DNA of 64,000 nt from Luzula sylvatica (lineage: Eukaryota; Streptophyta; Magnoliopsida; Poales; Juncaceae): NCBI GenBank assembly GCA_946800325.1, contig OX326960.1, positions 11,072,893-11,136,892 of the forward strand, given 5' to 3'. Positions within the stretch are counted from its first letter, which is position 1; every line of letters starts with the position of its first letter. The position numbers were made by a program, and so were the translations under genes. The notes under the pieces are model-generated. The model was given only the letters and a program-made list of their open reading frames with translations. It searched no databases and was not told where the DNA came from. Below, piece after piece: positions 11,694 to 23,177 of this stretch.

Positions 11694-12402
11694 TATAGAA
11701 GTCCGTACATTATGGGAAAATATAGTATGCTCTCAAAATACATTTTGATGTTCTTGATGTAATTACACCAATCAATCAAACTATTGACATGTCAATTGTA
11801 TGGTACATCATGTTCAATTGATAATGTTCCATTATAATAAGTAATTAACAAATAATATTTACATTAACATTCCGATTGCTAAATTACGATAAGTAATTAA
11901 TAAAAATACTTACACTGACATTATGATAATTAATTATTAATTTGAATGCAAATTAATTGTGTCAATTGAAAATAATACACGATGTATTAATTGGCAAAAT
12001 TTATTCATTTGAAAGCTAATTAGTTATTACCTAGTTATCTAAAAATTAAGTTGTTTTATTTGAGATTATTCTGAGAGAATATCATTCACTAGAGTGTTAA
12101 TCATATTTAATTAGATTATTTGAGAAAATTAAATTGTTAATTGACATGAAAGTAAAAATAATTGGCCAATTAAATTAATTAGATTAACACATCATCAATT
12201 TAAGAAAATATAATGATTCACAAATAATTAATCACGTGAATTTTTAATAATTAACATCATTTTTTGGTTTCAATGTAATAGTAATCAACAAATTTTCAGA
12301 AAATTAAGAGGGTGATTAGTAAGATGTGTAATAATAAAATTTGAAAAATTTAGTAATAATTAACATTCATGTATATAAATTAAGAATATTTATTAATTAG
12401 CT
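11694..12402. other. AT-rich intergenic DNA
   Basis: Nothing recognisable; TTAATTA-rich with no frame, RNA or repeat ends. Confidence 0.4.
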
Positions 12403-12410
12403 ATTTTACA

Positions 12411-13550
12411 TAGGGATGTCAATGGGGTGGGGAATCCCCGTCCCCGTGGGGACCCGGCCCGAATGGGACGGAAAATCCCCCGATTACTTGTCCCGCGGGA
12501 TGGGGATGGGGTGAGAAGTTTGCCCCGGATACGGGGATGGGTGGGTACGGGGATAGGTAGCCCCGCCCCACGGGTTACCCCGCCCCATGCCCCACGGGTT
12601 ATCCCCATCCCAAGCCCCGCGAAATCCCTTATTTAAAATCATAAATATATTTCTAAGTTATAAGTTATCATTTACAAAAATTATAAATCTTAGCATGCCT
12701 CTTTAAAATATTACGAATTATAACTTTTCTCCCACGTTACGATTGATTGCTAGGGATGTTTCTGCTATTCCGGTCTCAACAGTTGCTTCGGAGTCGACTT
12801 TCCGTACGAGTGGAAGATTTGTTAGTCCACATTGTAGCCGTCTTCATCCTGACATGTTAGAAACATTAATGTGTACTCAAAATTGGTTAGCAATCGAAAT
12901 GAAAGGTATGCGAAATATATTGGTTTATGTCGATTATAAATATTTGCATATTTTTGTTTCATATGTTTCTTAATATGATTCTATTTATATCCAGATTGTT
13001 CATCTATGTGTAATTTCAAGTATCGAGCCTTTTCTGATGATGCGGATGAAGAAGACGAGGTAACTCAAATATAATTATATGTAAATAGTTTTAATATCAC
13101 ATTATATATCATTAACTTTACACCATATTATTATTTGTAAATGTCGATCAAGACACATGTTGAAGTAAGCACACATCATAAGGGTCGTTAAATAGCTAAA
13201 GTGACATGTCAAATTTTTGTGACACTTTTGAAAGACATTTTTATTTGTCATATTTTATGTTCTAAGATTTGAGTAGTATTTGTATTAAGTTTGCATGATA
13301 TTTTGAATAATTTTAAAAATTATATTCAGTTATTATTTTTAAATATTAAGTAATATAAATTTTAGATTTTTTATTATAATTTGGTGGGGCATGGGGATTC
13401 CCACGGGGGACGGGGATCCCCGCGGGGTGGGGATGAGGCATAAAATTTGTCCGTGAAATAAACGGAGTGCGGGGCGGGGAATCCCCGCGAAAGACGGGGC
13501 GGTATGGGGAGTACTTTCCCCGACCCCGATCCGCCCCATTGACATCCCTA
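12411..13550 (+). mobile_element. Internally deleted hAT element with transposase remnant
   Basis: Ends TAGGGATGTCAATGGGGT and CCCATTGACATCCCTA, flanked by a perfect 8-bp target duplication ATTTTACA (12403-12410, 13551-13558). GC-rich CCCCGCGGGG-type subterminal sequence extends about 200 bp inwards at each end. The middle keeps the 3' end of a hAT transposase gene on the plus strand. It looks like a deletion derivative of an autonomous element. Confidence 0.9.
12743..13059 (+). pseudogene. hAT transposase C-terminal fragment (dimerisation domain)
   Basis: The frame from 12743 reads RDVSAIPVSTVASESTF then TSGRFVSP and a TQNWL segment. This is the conserved hAT C-terminal dimerisation block (usually SAIPVSTVASESAFS...GR, ending in QNWL). 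A GT donor follows EMKG near 12905, and an acidic second exon (SDDADEEDE) lies at about 12992-13059. The catalytic core and zinc finger are missing, so it cannot be an active transposase. Confidence 0.8.
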
Positions 13551-13558
13551 ATTTTACA

Positions 13559-15264
13559 TAAGATAATTAACAGTCCATTAAAAATTTGATTACGTCAATT
13601 CAAATTAACAGTCTATTAAATTTGATTAGTAAATTAATAATTAACTTCATTAATTAATACTCAATATAAAACCAAATATAATTAATTCAATTTTTCAAAT
13701 AACTTCAAATCAATTCAAACTTTAATTGTGTATATTAATTAATTTAATAAAAAAATTCAATTAACAATTAATTCAAATTCACAGTTTATTCAAATTCAAA
13801 TCCACAGTTTATATATAATTTTTAATTTATATAAGATACTTAACTAACACAAGTTGTATTTGCATATTTTTGCGTAAATCAATAGATAATTTGTATACAT
13901 CAATTAAATATCAATAAATTGTATGTTTATATAGATTAACTATGACCTATTACAAATTGCATTAGTAAGTTCAAATAGAAGAAGAAAATAATTAACACAT
14001 GAATTAGTACAATTTTCAGAAAATCATTAACACGTTAATTAACATCACAATTAAATACCTAAAACGTAACTTGAAATTAAATTGATTTATGAATAATTGA
14101 CAGAGAAACAAAAAAGGGTTTAAATCGGAACACAAGAATTAAATACCTAAAAACAGTAACATCAATTAAAAAGCAAATAAAAGAATTGATAGTAACACAT
14201 GAATTAAGTACCTAAAACAATTAACACATGAATTAAATACCTAAATATAGTAACACTCAGTAAAAAGCAAATAAACGGAATTGACCGAAAAAGGTTTAAA
14301 TCGGAAAAACCCTCAAATCACAATTGAAATCGAATAAAAAAATGAAATCGAGAAAATCCTAAAATCAGAACCAAAGTAAACCCTAAAACCACGATTAAAC
14401 ATAAGCAAACTCTAAATTTCAATTTCTAAAAGTATCATTCACAAGAAATAAATAAAAGACAGTTAAAACACGAAGAAATCAAAAAAGAAAACAATTGATT
14501 TGTTCAGCAAAAAATAGCAAAAAAGCAGATATAAGAATCGATAAATGACTAGAATTGACCGAAATTAACTGATATCGATCGAACTAAAATGAAAAAAAAA
14601 AACAAATAATTAATAAAATCGGCAAAAACAACGTATAATTAACAAAGAAACAGAAAAAACATCAAATAGTTCATAAAAACCAGCAAAAAATAAAATATAT
14701 AACCGAAGAAACAAAAAATACCCAACCTAAAAATGGAGACAATCCGAAATCATCATGTCGTCTCGATCTAAACCTGATCTGAAAAATCACCAAATATTGT
14801 GTGTTTTTGTCACGGCGGACGTGAAGGGTTTGGTTTGGGATATATATGTGGGCCGACTTAAGGATAATTATACCATGTCCCTCAAATTTCCCCAACATCC
14901 TCTATATTACCAATTAACAATTAATTAACATGATAATTAACAAAAAAAACATTTCATTAACGATTAATTAATATTAATTAAGAGTTATTAATTCATATGT
15001 ACTTTAATTATATATCAATTAATCGTTAATGGATGGTCTTTTTGTTAATTAGGATTTAGGGTTTAGGGTTGTTGGGAGGGGGATTTGAGGGCCACTATAT
15101 ACGAGCTCCCGACTTTAATTCAATTTCTTTTTAAATACCCGGCAGTTGAATGGACCGGTCTATTGGAGACGAAATCTTTTCCCTTACAGATTTTTTTTTT
15201 TTTAAGTTGATAAAAGGTTCAACCCATTTGGGAATGATTTCATGCATGATGCCTTTATTTTGAT
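13559..15264. other. AT-rich intergenic DNA with a local tandem duplication
   Basis: About 14100-14300 holds two diverged copies of a roughly 180-bp unit with repeated 'catgaattaaatacctaaa' and 'gtttaaatcgga'. A TTTAGGGTTTAGGG telomere-like motif lies at 15056-15071. No gene could be supported. Confidence 0.4.
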
Positions 15265-15341
15265 TTGGTGGAGAAAATAGGGCCCCCTCCTCCCCCTTAT
15301 TTTCTCCACCAACTCATGATCATGACTCATCATGAGTTGGT
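15265..15341. repeat. Two adjacent hairpins
   Basis: TTGGTGGAGAAAATA at 15265-15279 is repeated inverted at 15298-15312 around a C-rich loop. Directly after it, CCAACTCATGA and TCATGAGTTGG form an 11-bp perfect inverted repeat (about 15308-15340). No flanking target duplication was found. Confidence 0.6.
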
Positions 15342-17268
15342 TAATTTTCAATTCGCAAAGTTAATTAATAATTATTAAAAATTAAAAATTTAATACGTAA
15401 TTAAGGTCTTTATCAATTAAAAATTAATTAAGAATATTCAGTAATTAACAAATATGTATTAATAGTTAATTGAGAGAAGATAGTGGATTAATTTTGATAT
15501 CAACAAAGTGTGGGAGAAATAGGGAGACATGGTAGAAAACCTCATATAACCCCTTGTATAATGAAACTGAAACTTAAAAAACAGTTGGAAACCACAAAAT
15601 TGTGCAAAATGCCTCTGAAATGTTATTTAATTGCAAATTAGCACCAGGATTATTCAAAATTGAATAGAGGTTCCTACAACGCTAAAAATATTGCACTACA
15701 TTTGCAAATCAATACTATGTTTGTAATTTCGCATATCTTGTAAGGGTATATATGCAAAATTTGCTAACTTAAGTATAAGTATAGGTGAAATCTAGAATAA
15801 ACTAACTGAATACCTCTATATTTGGACAAATAATTGAAAAATGTAATTATCAATTTCTGAAAAATATACCTCTTCGACTTGGATAAATTATTTGCTCTCA
15901 CTGGATTATTCGCCATTTTGTTGTATTACTTGTTTGGAAAATACAATTCCAGTGTTAATTAGCAAAAATAATTAAATAAGCAATATAAATATTATTTTGG
16001 TTAGCACTTAGCACTTGATTATTAGAGCAAAAATAATGATAATTAGGATTACTGGAGCACCTGATTATTGTGAGGGTGAGAGATTAGGTTTTCTGCGTGT
16101 CGGATGGGAGTAGCCGAGGAATATGATAAAAGGGATGGGTGGGTGTGGACAATGCTACTTATATTACATATGCTTACATATCGGTGAGTGATCGGTAAAT
16201 GATTTGATCGATATAGTAGATCATTTTAAATTATATCAGTGATATACCGATTTTTTTATTTTGTAATATTAATATATATTACATTAAATAAACTTTTTGT
16301 AACATTTATTTATATTAAATATCTAAAACTAATTCAAAAATTTACATGATTAACATCTACAGTTTGACAATACTTAATTCAACAATACAAAATTTAAAAT
16401 TCTACATAATTAGCATTAACACCATAAGTTCTTCGCAAATTCGGCCAAGAGAGAAAGAGGGAAAAAGAAAAATAATTGGCCAGGCCCATGTTGATAATAC
16501 TAAAAAGATGTGATCCAAGTTTAAATCGGCCTAAACCAGTCCGAATCGGTTCATATTTCGGACGGCCGATTTACTCAACTAGTAGAGAATATATTATAAC
16601 AATAGGCCGGTTCATATTTTGAACGATCATTTTACTCCACCGATAGAGAATATATTGTAACGGTCATGTATCGATTACCGATATAACACTCACGCACATA
16701 GTGGAGATAGAAACCGATATTTAGAACACCGGGTGTGGGTGTGGGTGTGGGTGAGGAATAAGGTCAAAGGGAAAGGGAAAGGCTTTGGTTGTATTTGGAT
16801 TTAGGCAAATTAAAAATGTAAGTAGTATGTATGAATTGTTTATATATACTCGTTTATATGTATAATAAATTATCTGGAATTTGAAAACATTTGTGTTTGT
16901 TGTGCATTTTATTAATAATAACAATAAATACGAAATGTCATTGTATAATGATGTGTTTTATAATGATTTAGTAGCATTAATCACTTATACCTCGTATACC
17001 GGTATTATTGTAATGACATGAATCCATTCATTTCAAATCCAACGGTGTAAATTGCATTTTATTTCAATCTCAAAGAAACCATGCATCACGAGTCCACTAT
17101 TGGACGTGGACTCAAAACGTATCCATCTCTACTTATTTTTACATTATTATTAATCCTTATATATTAATTATTTCTGTGGGTTGGTACGTGATTTCTTTGA
17201 TTTTTGTTGGTGATTTCGAATGATGAATCTACTTAATTAAAACTACCCTTGTTTTGAAGGGGTACAAA
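15342..17268. other. Intergenic DNA with short tandem units
   Basis: At 16540-16670 a roughly 70-bp unit (GGTTCATATTT..GA..GAGAATATATT) occurs twice. GTGTGG repeats lie at 16733-16750. No gene was recognised. Confidence 0.4.
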
Positions 17269-17687
17269 ATCTTGGCCGAGGAGGAAGAGTTAGGGATACA
17301 TCTCCAAGCACGATTCAGCAACAAGTGGTCGATCATCGCTTTGTATCTCCCATACCGTACCGACAATGGCATGAAAAACTTTTGGAATGGGCGCAAAAAG
17401 AAACTGGTTTGACTCGAACGGGCCCCACCGCTCATCTCGGAGAACACTACTAGCCTCGAACCACAAACGCCCATTCTTTCTCCTAACAAGGTATGCATAA
17501 TAATTATTATCATTTTTTTCCTAATTGTTTGAATCTTTGTTCATCGCCAGGTCACTGCGGGCCCGATGGCATTTCCCCAAGTGGGTCGGATCATTCTTCC
17601 TTAATGGATCCACCATTTGGCAGGGGAACTTCCACTTCGGCACCGGCTATCACCTTGGACGAATTATCGTTTGATGCTTGGTGGTAG
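17269..17687 (+). pseudogene. R2R3-MYB fragment (R3 repeat), premature stop
   Basis: From 17269 the frame reads through EEEELGIHLQARFSNKWSI, then ALYLPYRTDNGMKNFW: the R3 MYB repeat with its W..IA.YLPGRTDN..KNFW signature, but Gly-to-Tyr in PGRTDN and Glu-to-Gly after it. An in-frame TGA at 17410-17412 follows. A GT donor at 17491, AG acceptor before 17551, and a last exon ending TLDELSFDAWW at 17687 fit a MYB C-terminus. No R2 repeat or start codon was found upstream. A degenerate or 5'-truncated MYB gene is the best reading. Confidence 0.7.
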
Positions 17688-17690
17688 AGA

Positions 17691-18005
17691 GACTTGATTT
17701 CGTTCTGTGCATGAATTAGGGATGTGTTGATTGTACATTAGTTGCATGAATTAATGTGCTTAATTAGGTTGTGTAAAGTTTGCTTCATTGGTGTCTAATT
17801 TTATGACAACTTTGTCAAAAATATGTATGTCATTGATGTTTAAAGAAAGCAAGCCGATTATATGTTTCGTGATCATCCAAATTATATTATATAGATAAGC
17901 CAACTGCCAGCCAATTATTACACAAAAAACATATATTTATTATTTACAAGAGGCATGGTTTGATCAATTCAAACTCAAATAACCAATAATGTGGCGGTTC
18001 TTCAA
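17691..18005. other. Intergenic/3' region of PLAC8 copy 3
   Basis: No gene; probably 3' UTRs of the MYB fragment and of PLAC8 copy 3. Confidence 0.4.
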
Positions 18006-18969
18006 TTAGTTTGTATTTTCGACAGAGTCCTCCTTGTCCATGCTCATTTGTTGACGAGGAGGCGGAACGGTCACGGTATTCGCCTTATCCGTCCTATCAC
18101 CAATGTGTTTTTTCATCTCTCGGTGCTCTTGGCACATCGCACAACAATGCGCGAAGCCATGCGTGAAGAAATCGTCGCAATTGCAAGGCGCATTCTGTAA
18201 GGTGGAAAAAAAAAACATAAATTTGCCAATGTACTTTGTAAAATCATACAAAATCTCCTTAAAATTTGTAAATAATGTAATGTTAGTACCTTGAGATGAT
18301 ATTGATTTTGCATGCGAAATCGGTTAGAACCCGAAAAGGTTGTAGAGAGGAAACAACAAACCGTTAAACATTCAGCCATACACACAACGGTGCTGATGCC
18401 CATGGCGCCGTGGAACATCACCAATGAAGACGCGAGAGCGATGTTCGTTAACATGGACGTGGAATGTAGGGCACAACCGAATTTCCACGGGATACCCCTC
18501 AGGGTTTCCATGTTTTTCCCATGCAATACACACGGGCAAAATAATCCTGTTTTACCTGTTTAAAATGACCGGACATATAATCATAATAAAAATAAAAAAA
18601 ATGTTTTTCGATTAAAAACTTACAACTGTCTGGATCATCGAAGCAATCAAAAAGGCCCGTGTCCCATTCCTGATCGTTCGGTACAGGATTCTTCTTCATC
18701 AAATGTTTTTCGATTTCGGAAGATTTATATTCCATCTAGAAATCACAGAAGAACGTTTTCAGAATTCATCACAAGATATATTATAACGATTAAGGTTGGT
18801 ATTCAGGACCAGTATCCAATTAATAAACATTGTAAAAATACTAAATTATATAATGTTAAGAAAATGGAATTACCTTTATAGCATTCATGAATCGATTGAT
18901 CTGTCCTTGCGGAGTTTCCGGTAATGCCGCAGTTTGTTCCTTTGGTTTTGTCAACACCATGGACGACAT
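18006..18969 (-). CDS. PLAC8-family protein, diverged (tandem copy 3, 4 exons)
   Basis: Exons are 18874-18969, 18624-18735, 18290-18555 and 18006-18194 (96+112+266+189 bp; 220 aa), all GT..AG with the same phases as the other copies. Exon 1 (MSSMVLTKPKEQTAALPE) has lost the EAPVEEI...GELN signature. Exon 2 lacks the CxxC pair but keeps W.TGLFDCF. Exon 3 keeps TGLFCPC and a hydrophobic half. Exon 4 keeps CAMCQEHREMKKH. The open frame and intact splice sites suggest a working but diverged paralog, closest to copy 4. A GAA run lies in the 5' leader at 19002-19031. Confidence 0.85.
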
Positions 18970-19001
18970 TTTGTACAAAATTATCTCCTTTTATCTTGAT
19001 T

Positions 19002-19031
19002 TCTTCTTCTTCTTCTTCTTCTTCTTCTTCT
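19002..19031. repeat. (TTC/GAA)n microsatellite in PLAC8 copy 3 leader
   Basis: Ten trinucleotide repeats lie immediately 5' of the copy 3 start codon on the minus strand. Confidence 0.9.
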
Positions 19032-19199
19032 TTTATTGCGCGATAGGAATTATCGAAATAATATAAATGTGGGAGATACATATTAAGGGTGGAAAAATGA
19101 TAAATTGCTAAAAGTAGCTGGTTTGTTTTATTAACTATTTCTGAAATTTACATCTTATAGCTGGATTCGAGAATTTTTTATCACATTAGAATAAAATTT

Positions 19200-20254
19200 A
19201 TAATATATTTTTTAAAAATGTGAAAATTGATGTCTCAAATGAGAAAAATACTTTATTTTCAAGTTTCTCTCAAGGCACTATGTAAGTTAAGATTAACAAA
19301 AGCAAATATCTATTTTTTTCAAAATTTTCAAAAAAATACAACAAGTGATGTCTAATACCTTCAAAAAAAATATTTATTATATTTTTCCGAAAATATTTCA
19401 AAATTGATGTGTAAAACGGGAAAAATACTCAATTCTTATAACTTCCTCAAAAAACTAGTAATTGAAGACTAACATAAGCAAATTTTTATTTTTTCAAAAA
19501 ATTCGAAAAAAATGCAAAAAAATAATTCTAACATCTTAGAAAAAAAAAATTTAATATTTTTATGAAAAATTGATGTCTATTACGAGCAAAATACTAAATT
19601 TTCATATTTCTCAAAAAACTTTGTAATTTAAGACTAACACAAACAAATTTCTATTTTTTCAAAATTTTCAAAAAATTAAAAAAATAATCTGAAAAATTAA
19701 AAAAAAATCTTGTTTTGATCTCAAAGAACTCCGTAAGTTAAGACTAACACGAGCATATATCTATTTTCTCAAATCTTTCAAAAAAATGTAACAAGTCATT
19801 TCTAACACCTTCAAAAAATATGTATTTATAATATTTTTCTGGAAAAAAATCCAAAATTAATGTGTGAATCGAGGAAAATACACAATTTTTATATTTTCCT
19901 AAAAAAACTCCGTAACTGAAGAGTAACACAAGAAAATATATGTTTTTTCAAAAATTTCGAAACAATGAAAAAAATTGAATTCTAACACCATAAAAAAAAC
20001 AAATTTATAATAATTTCTAAAAAATGAAAAAATGATGTCTACAACGAGCAAAATACTCAATTTTCATATTTTCTCAAAAAATTTCATAATTGACAACAAA
20101 AAAAATATTTTTTTTTATTTTTTGGAAGAATACACAAATTGGTGTCTAAAAGAAACGAAACACTCAATTTTCATGTTTTTCTCAAAAAAATAATTTGTAT
20201 TACAATGAAAAAATTAATCAACATGATCGCCGTGTAGCGCGAGTATTATCCTAG
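19200..20254 (+). mobile_element. Helitron-like element with internal ~170-bp tandem repeats
   Basis: The 3' end at 20254 reads CGCCGTGTAGCGCGAG (stem-loop) then TATTATCCTAG followed by T, matching the Helitron terminus at 33328 in layout. Upstream, a unit containing GTAAGTTAAGACTAACACAA and TTTTTTCAAAATTTTC recurs at about 19282, 19457, 19624, 19734, 19912 and 20086 (spacing mostly 167-178 bp). The 5' end is not identified, so the start is approximate. No Rep/helicase gene. Confidence 0.6.
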
Positions 20255-20352
20255 TATATTATATAATGTGTGTTGTGTGTGTGCGCGCGTGCGTGCATGC
20301 GCACAACGGGGCCGTTGCGAAACCGTAGTCGGATCCGACTACGTTGACCCTA
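20255..20352. repeat. GT/GC-rich microsatellite and 18-bp palindrome
   Basis: GTGTGT/GCGCGC sequence at about 20268-20302, then the perfect palindrome GTAGTCGGATCCGACTAC at 20325-20342. Confidence 0.7.
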
Positions 20353-20974
20353 TCAATGGAGGGTTGGCCAAGTCGGGTATTATCTATATCCGAAATTATT
20401 ATGGGTAACTTTTACCTCATATACTAAAACCTGAGGGTATGGCCGCGGGTAAATCCATACCCACGGGTCCATTCTTAATAAATATTATCTTTAATTCAAC
20501 TGTTCAAGAATAATCCATAAATATGAATTTCAAATAATTCAAATATCATAAATATCCTTAATAATACCTAAAACACCTAACATGTTCAAACTATTCATAA
20601 AATATTTAACTAATTCGAATTCAAATATGACAAATAACTGGTGAAACATCCAAAAAATAAAATATTGCAATATGCAAACACAAATATTAAAATTACACAT
20701 AAAATAAAATAAGTGTTATGATGATGGATAAACACAAAATAATTTTATTGTTTTAGAATAAGAGAAAATATGTTACTATAATCTCACAGGTTCAAATTAC
20801 CAATGGAGCAGGTATCGGTATGTCACTACTCTCTTATTCTACTCGAATCGGTTGTGTATATCTTCCTTTCGGGTATTACCTGTATAACTACGGCTACTTT
20901 TTCGGATTTTTACCCGCTCCATTTGGACGGATACCCATTGGATTCATGTTTTATCTGCCTCGTTGACAGCCCTA
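20353..20974. mobile_element. Possible degenerate hAT element
   Basis: The right end CGTTGACAGCCCTA (20961-20974) matches the inverted terminal repeat of the hAT elements at 3110, 11109 and 12411. The left end would be the AGGGTTGGCCAAG near 20360. No matching 8-bp duplication was found, so only the right terminus is supported. Confidence 0.35.
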
Positions 20975-21290
20975 GTCGTCCCAACGAAGGATTGGGAAAA
21001 TTTATTATAGATGATTTATAAATGAATTCTATATAAAAGTATCGTCCTTCAAAATTTCTTACGTAAAGTATATGGAAAAATGTATTTTTTACGAACATAA
21101 TTTTATCAATCTTTGCGCAATTCAGCAATTAAAAGAACAACATAATATTATCAATTTTTGAGCAATTCAGCAATTAAAGCCAACGTAATATATGCACACA
21201 ATATAGAAACAATTTTCTCAACTCAATTCAGCAATTAAAACCAACATAACATTTTTTACATATTCATAATAAAGTATACGCAATGTTAGG

Positions 21291-22499
21291 TTAGTCTTTT
21301 AAAAGGCTCGCGGAGTCGTGGGCGATCATTGCTTGAATAGGAGGTGGAATGGTCATGGGCCTGATGGCCGCCGTGTTGGACTCGCCGGAGTTAACACGGA
21401 TGCGTATTTTCATCTCTCGATGCTCTTGACATAATGCACAATTGTGACAGTAGCAATGCACAAACTCATCATCTTCCCAACAACCTCGACACATATGTCT
21501 CTACAATAAAACAAAATTATATGTATATTGTTAAAAAAAAATAGAAAATCAACACGAAAAATATATGTAGCATGAAAGTACCTTGAGATGATATCTCGTA
21601 CGCATGATCGCCCTGTTTCGAGTGACATGGGAAGTGCCGAAGAAGAAGCAAAACACTAAACTTTCGGACAGGCACACAAAAGTACCGAAACTCATGGCCC
21701 CGTGGCAAAACGCCAAAGAAGATGTGAGGGTAATTATCGATCCAAGGTACATACTATGAATAGCACAACCAAATTTCCACGGGATACCCCTTAATGTTTC
21801 GGTGTTTTTCCCGTGCATTATACACGGGCACAGCAATCCCATTATGCCTATTCAAAGTAATTAAGTTCATTCTATTTAATAGTGAGTAAAACGATGAATA
21901 AAAAATATTTTATTGGCAGAAATAAAACTTACAACTATCTCGATCTTCGAAGCAGTCGAACAGGCCCGATGTCCATTCCACGTCATTTGGCTGAGGATAC
22001 TTCTTTGCCAAGTTCATCTCGTACTCGCAAGTTATTATGTCCAACTAAGAATATTAGAAACATGGTTTTTGTAAGAGATAAAGAATAGAAGTTCGTTTCA
22101 TCGTAACAAAATTATGTTTTATAAATTTGCAACGAAAAGATTAATTCGATAAAACCATAAACAAAAATAAGTAATGTTACATTTGTAGATTGAATTATAT
22201 TGATAATAAAAAAAGTGTCGAATTAATTTAACAATAAGAGTTCAAAAAGAAAAGAAAAAAATAGAATCACACTTTCGTTAAAATATGCTAACAATCAAGC
22301 TTGTAATTGCAAACTAAAATATCGTAACGTAATGCAATATCCAATGAATATTAAAACATAAAAAACTTTATATTAAATTTTTATTTGATTAAATTTAGTT
22401 GTAAGAAAATAAAACCTTAATGGCACGCTTCAATCGGTTGAACTCGCCGTCCTCCTCTAGCAGGGTCTCCTCATCCTTTCGGTCCGCAATCGATGACAT
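21291..22499 (-). CDS. PLAC8-family protein, diverged (tandem copy 4, 4 exons)
   Basis: Exons are 22416-22499, 21933-22044, 21582-21847 and 21291-21500 (84+112+266+210 bp; 223 aa). Exon 1 (MSSIADRKDEETLLEEDG) is short and acidic. Exon 2 ends W.SGLFDCFEDRDSC. Exon 3 has GLLCPC, HGKNTETLRGIPWKFGC and hydrophobic segments. Exon 4 carries extra cysteines and histidines before the family core (HMCRGCWEDDEFVHCYCHNC), then CQEHREMK. It shares the short exon 2 and the HGKN.ETLRGIPWKFGC block with copy 3, so the two form a sub-lineage. Confidence 0.85.
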
Positions 22500-23177
22500 T
22501 TTCGTAGTTCTATGAAATTATAACTTTTTTTTTTCCAATATTTATCTTCTTTTTAAGGGAACTCTTGAAACCGATTATTATTTGAATGATCGAAAGAGTG
22601 ATGATAGAAAAAAAATCAGCAATTAAGAACAATAATAAGCCATAAATAGCATGCAAGTTTTCTAAAAATAATTTTGCAGAGTTAGCTTTATGAAGTTTTC
22701 ATCTTTAGGAGCACAATTTTCTCCTCTATCAGAAATATCTGGAAGCAATAATAATAGGAGTATTTTTAAAGAACATCTTATAAGTAAAGAAATAATTATG
22801 TTATTTTAGGGGGTATAAGTGACAAGTGATATTATATCAAATGAAATTGACTTTTTGTATGTTTTAAGTAAAATATGGAACAAAATAAAAAAGAACAAAT
22901 CACTAGCACAAAAAAATTTATCAAAGTTAAGATGATTATACCAATTCTACCATTCATTGAAAAAACAAAAACTCAGATATACCCCCCATAATTTTCCAGC
23001 ATTTCTGAGATGGAAAATCACAAAATCAGTACTTATTCCTAAAATTACCAATTATAAGCTTTATTTACTCCACAAAACCCTAATTATTACTAATGCACTC
23101 ACCCATATCATAAAATCCTGTGCTTAATTTCTAATCTCATGCCACAATTAAGCACTAATCTCTAACTAAATGAGAAT
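22500..23177. other. Intergenic spacer between PLAC8 copy 4 and the zinc-finger gene
   Basis: It holds the 5' leader/promoter of copy 4 on its left and the probable 3' UTR of the zinc-finger gene on its right; no further gene seen. Confidence 0.4.

Noticed and set aside
13339..13545. 68-codon frame at the right end of the hAT element
   Set aside because: It reads the GC-rich subterminal repeat, not a protein.
15056..15071. TTTAGGG repeats suggesting a telomere or interstitial telomeric repeat
   Set aside because: Only about two units and common in plant DNA; no array.
16733..16750. GTGTGG repeats as transposon target duplication around 16158-16727
   Set aside because: Possible inverted ends were too weak to support an element.
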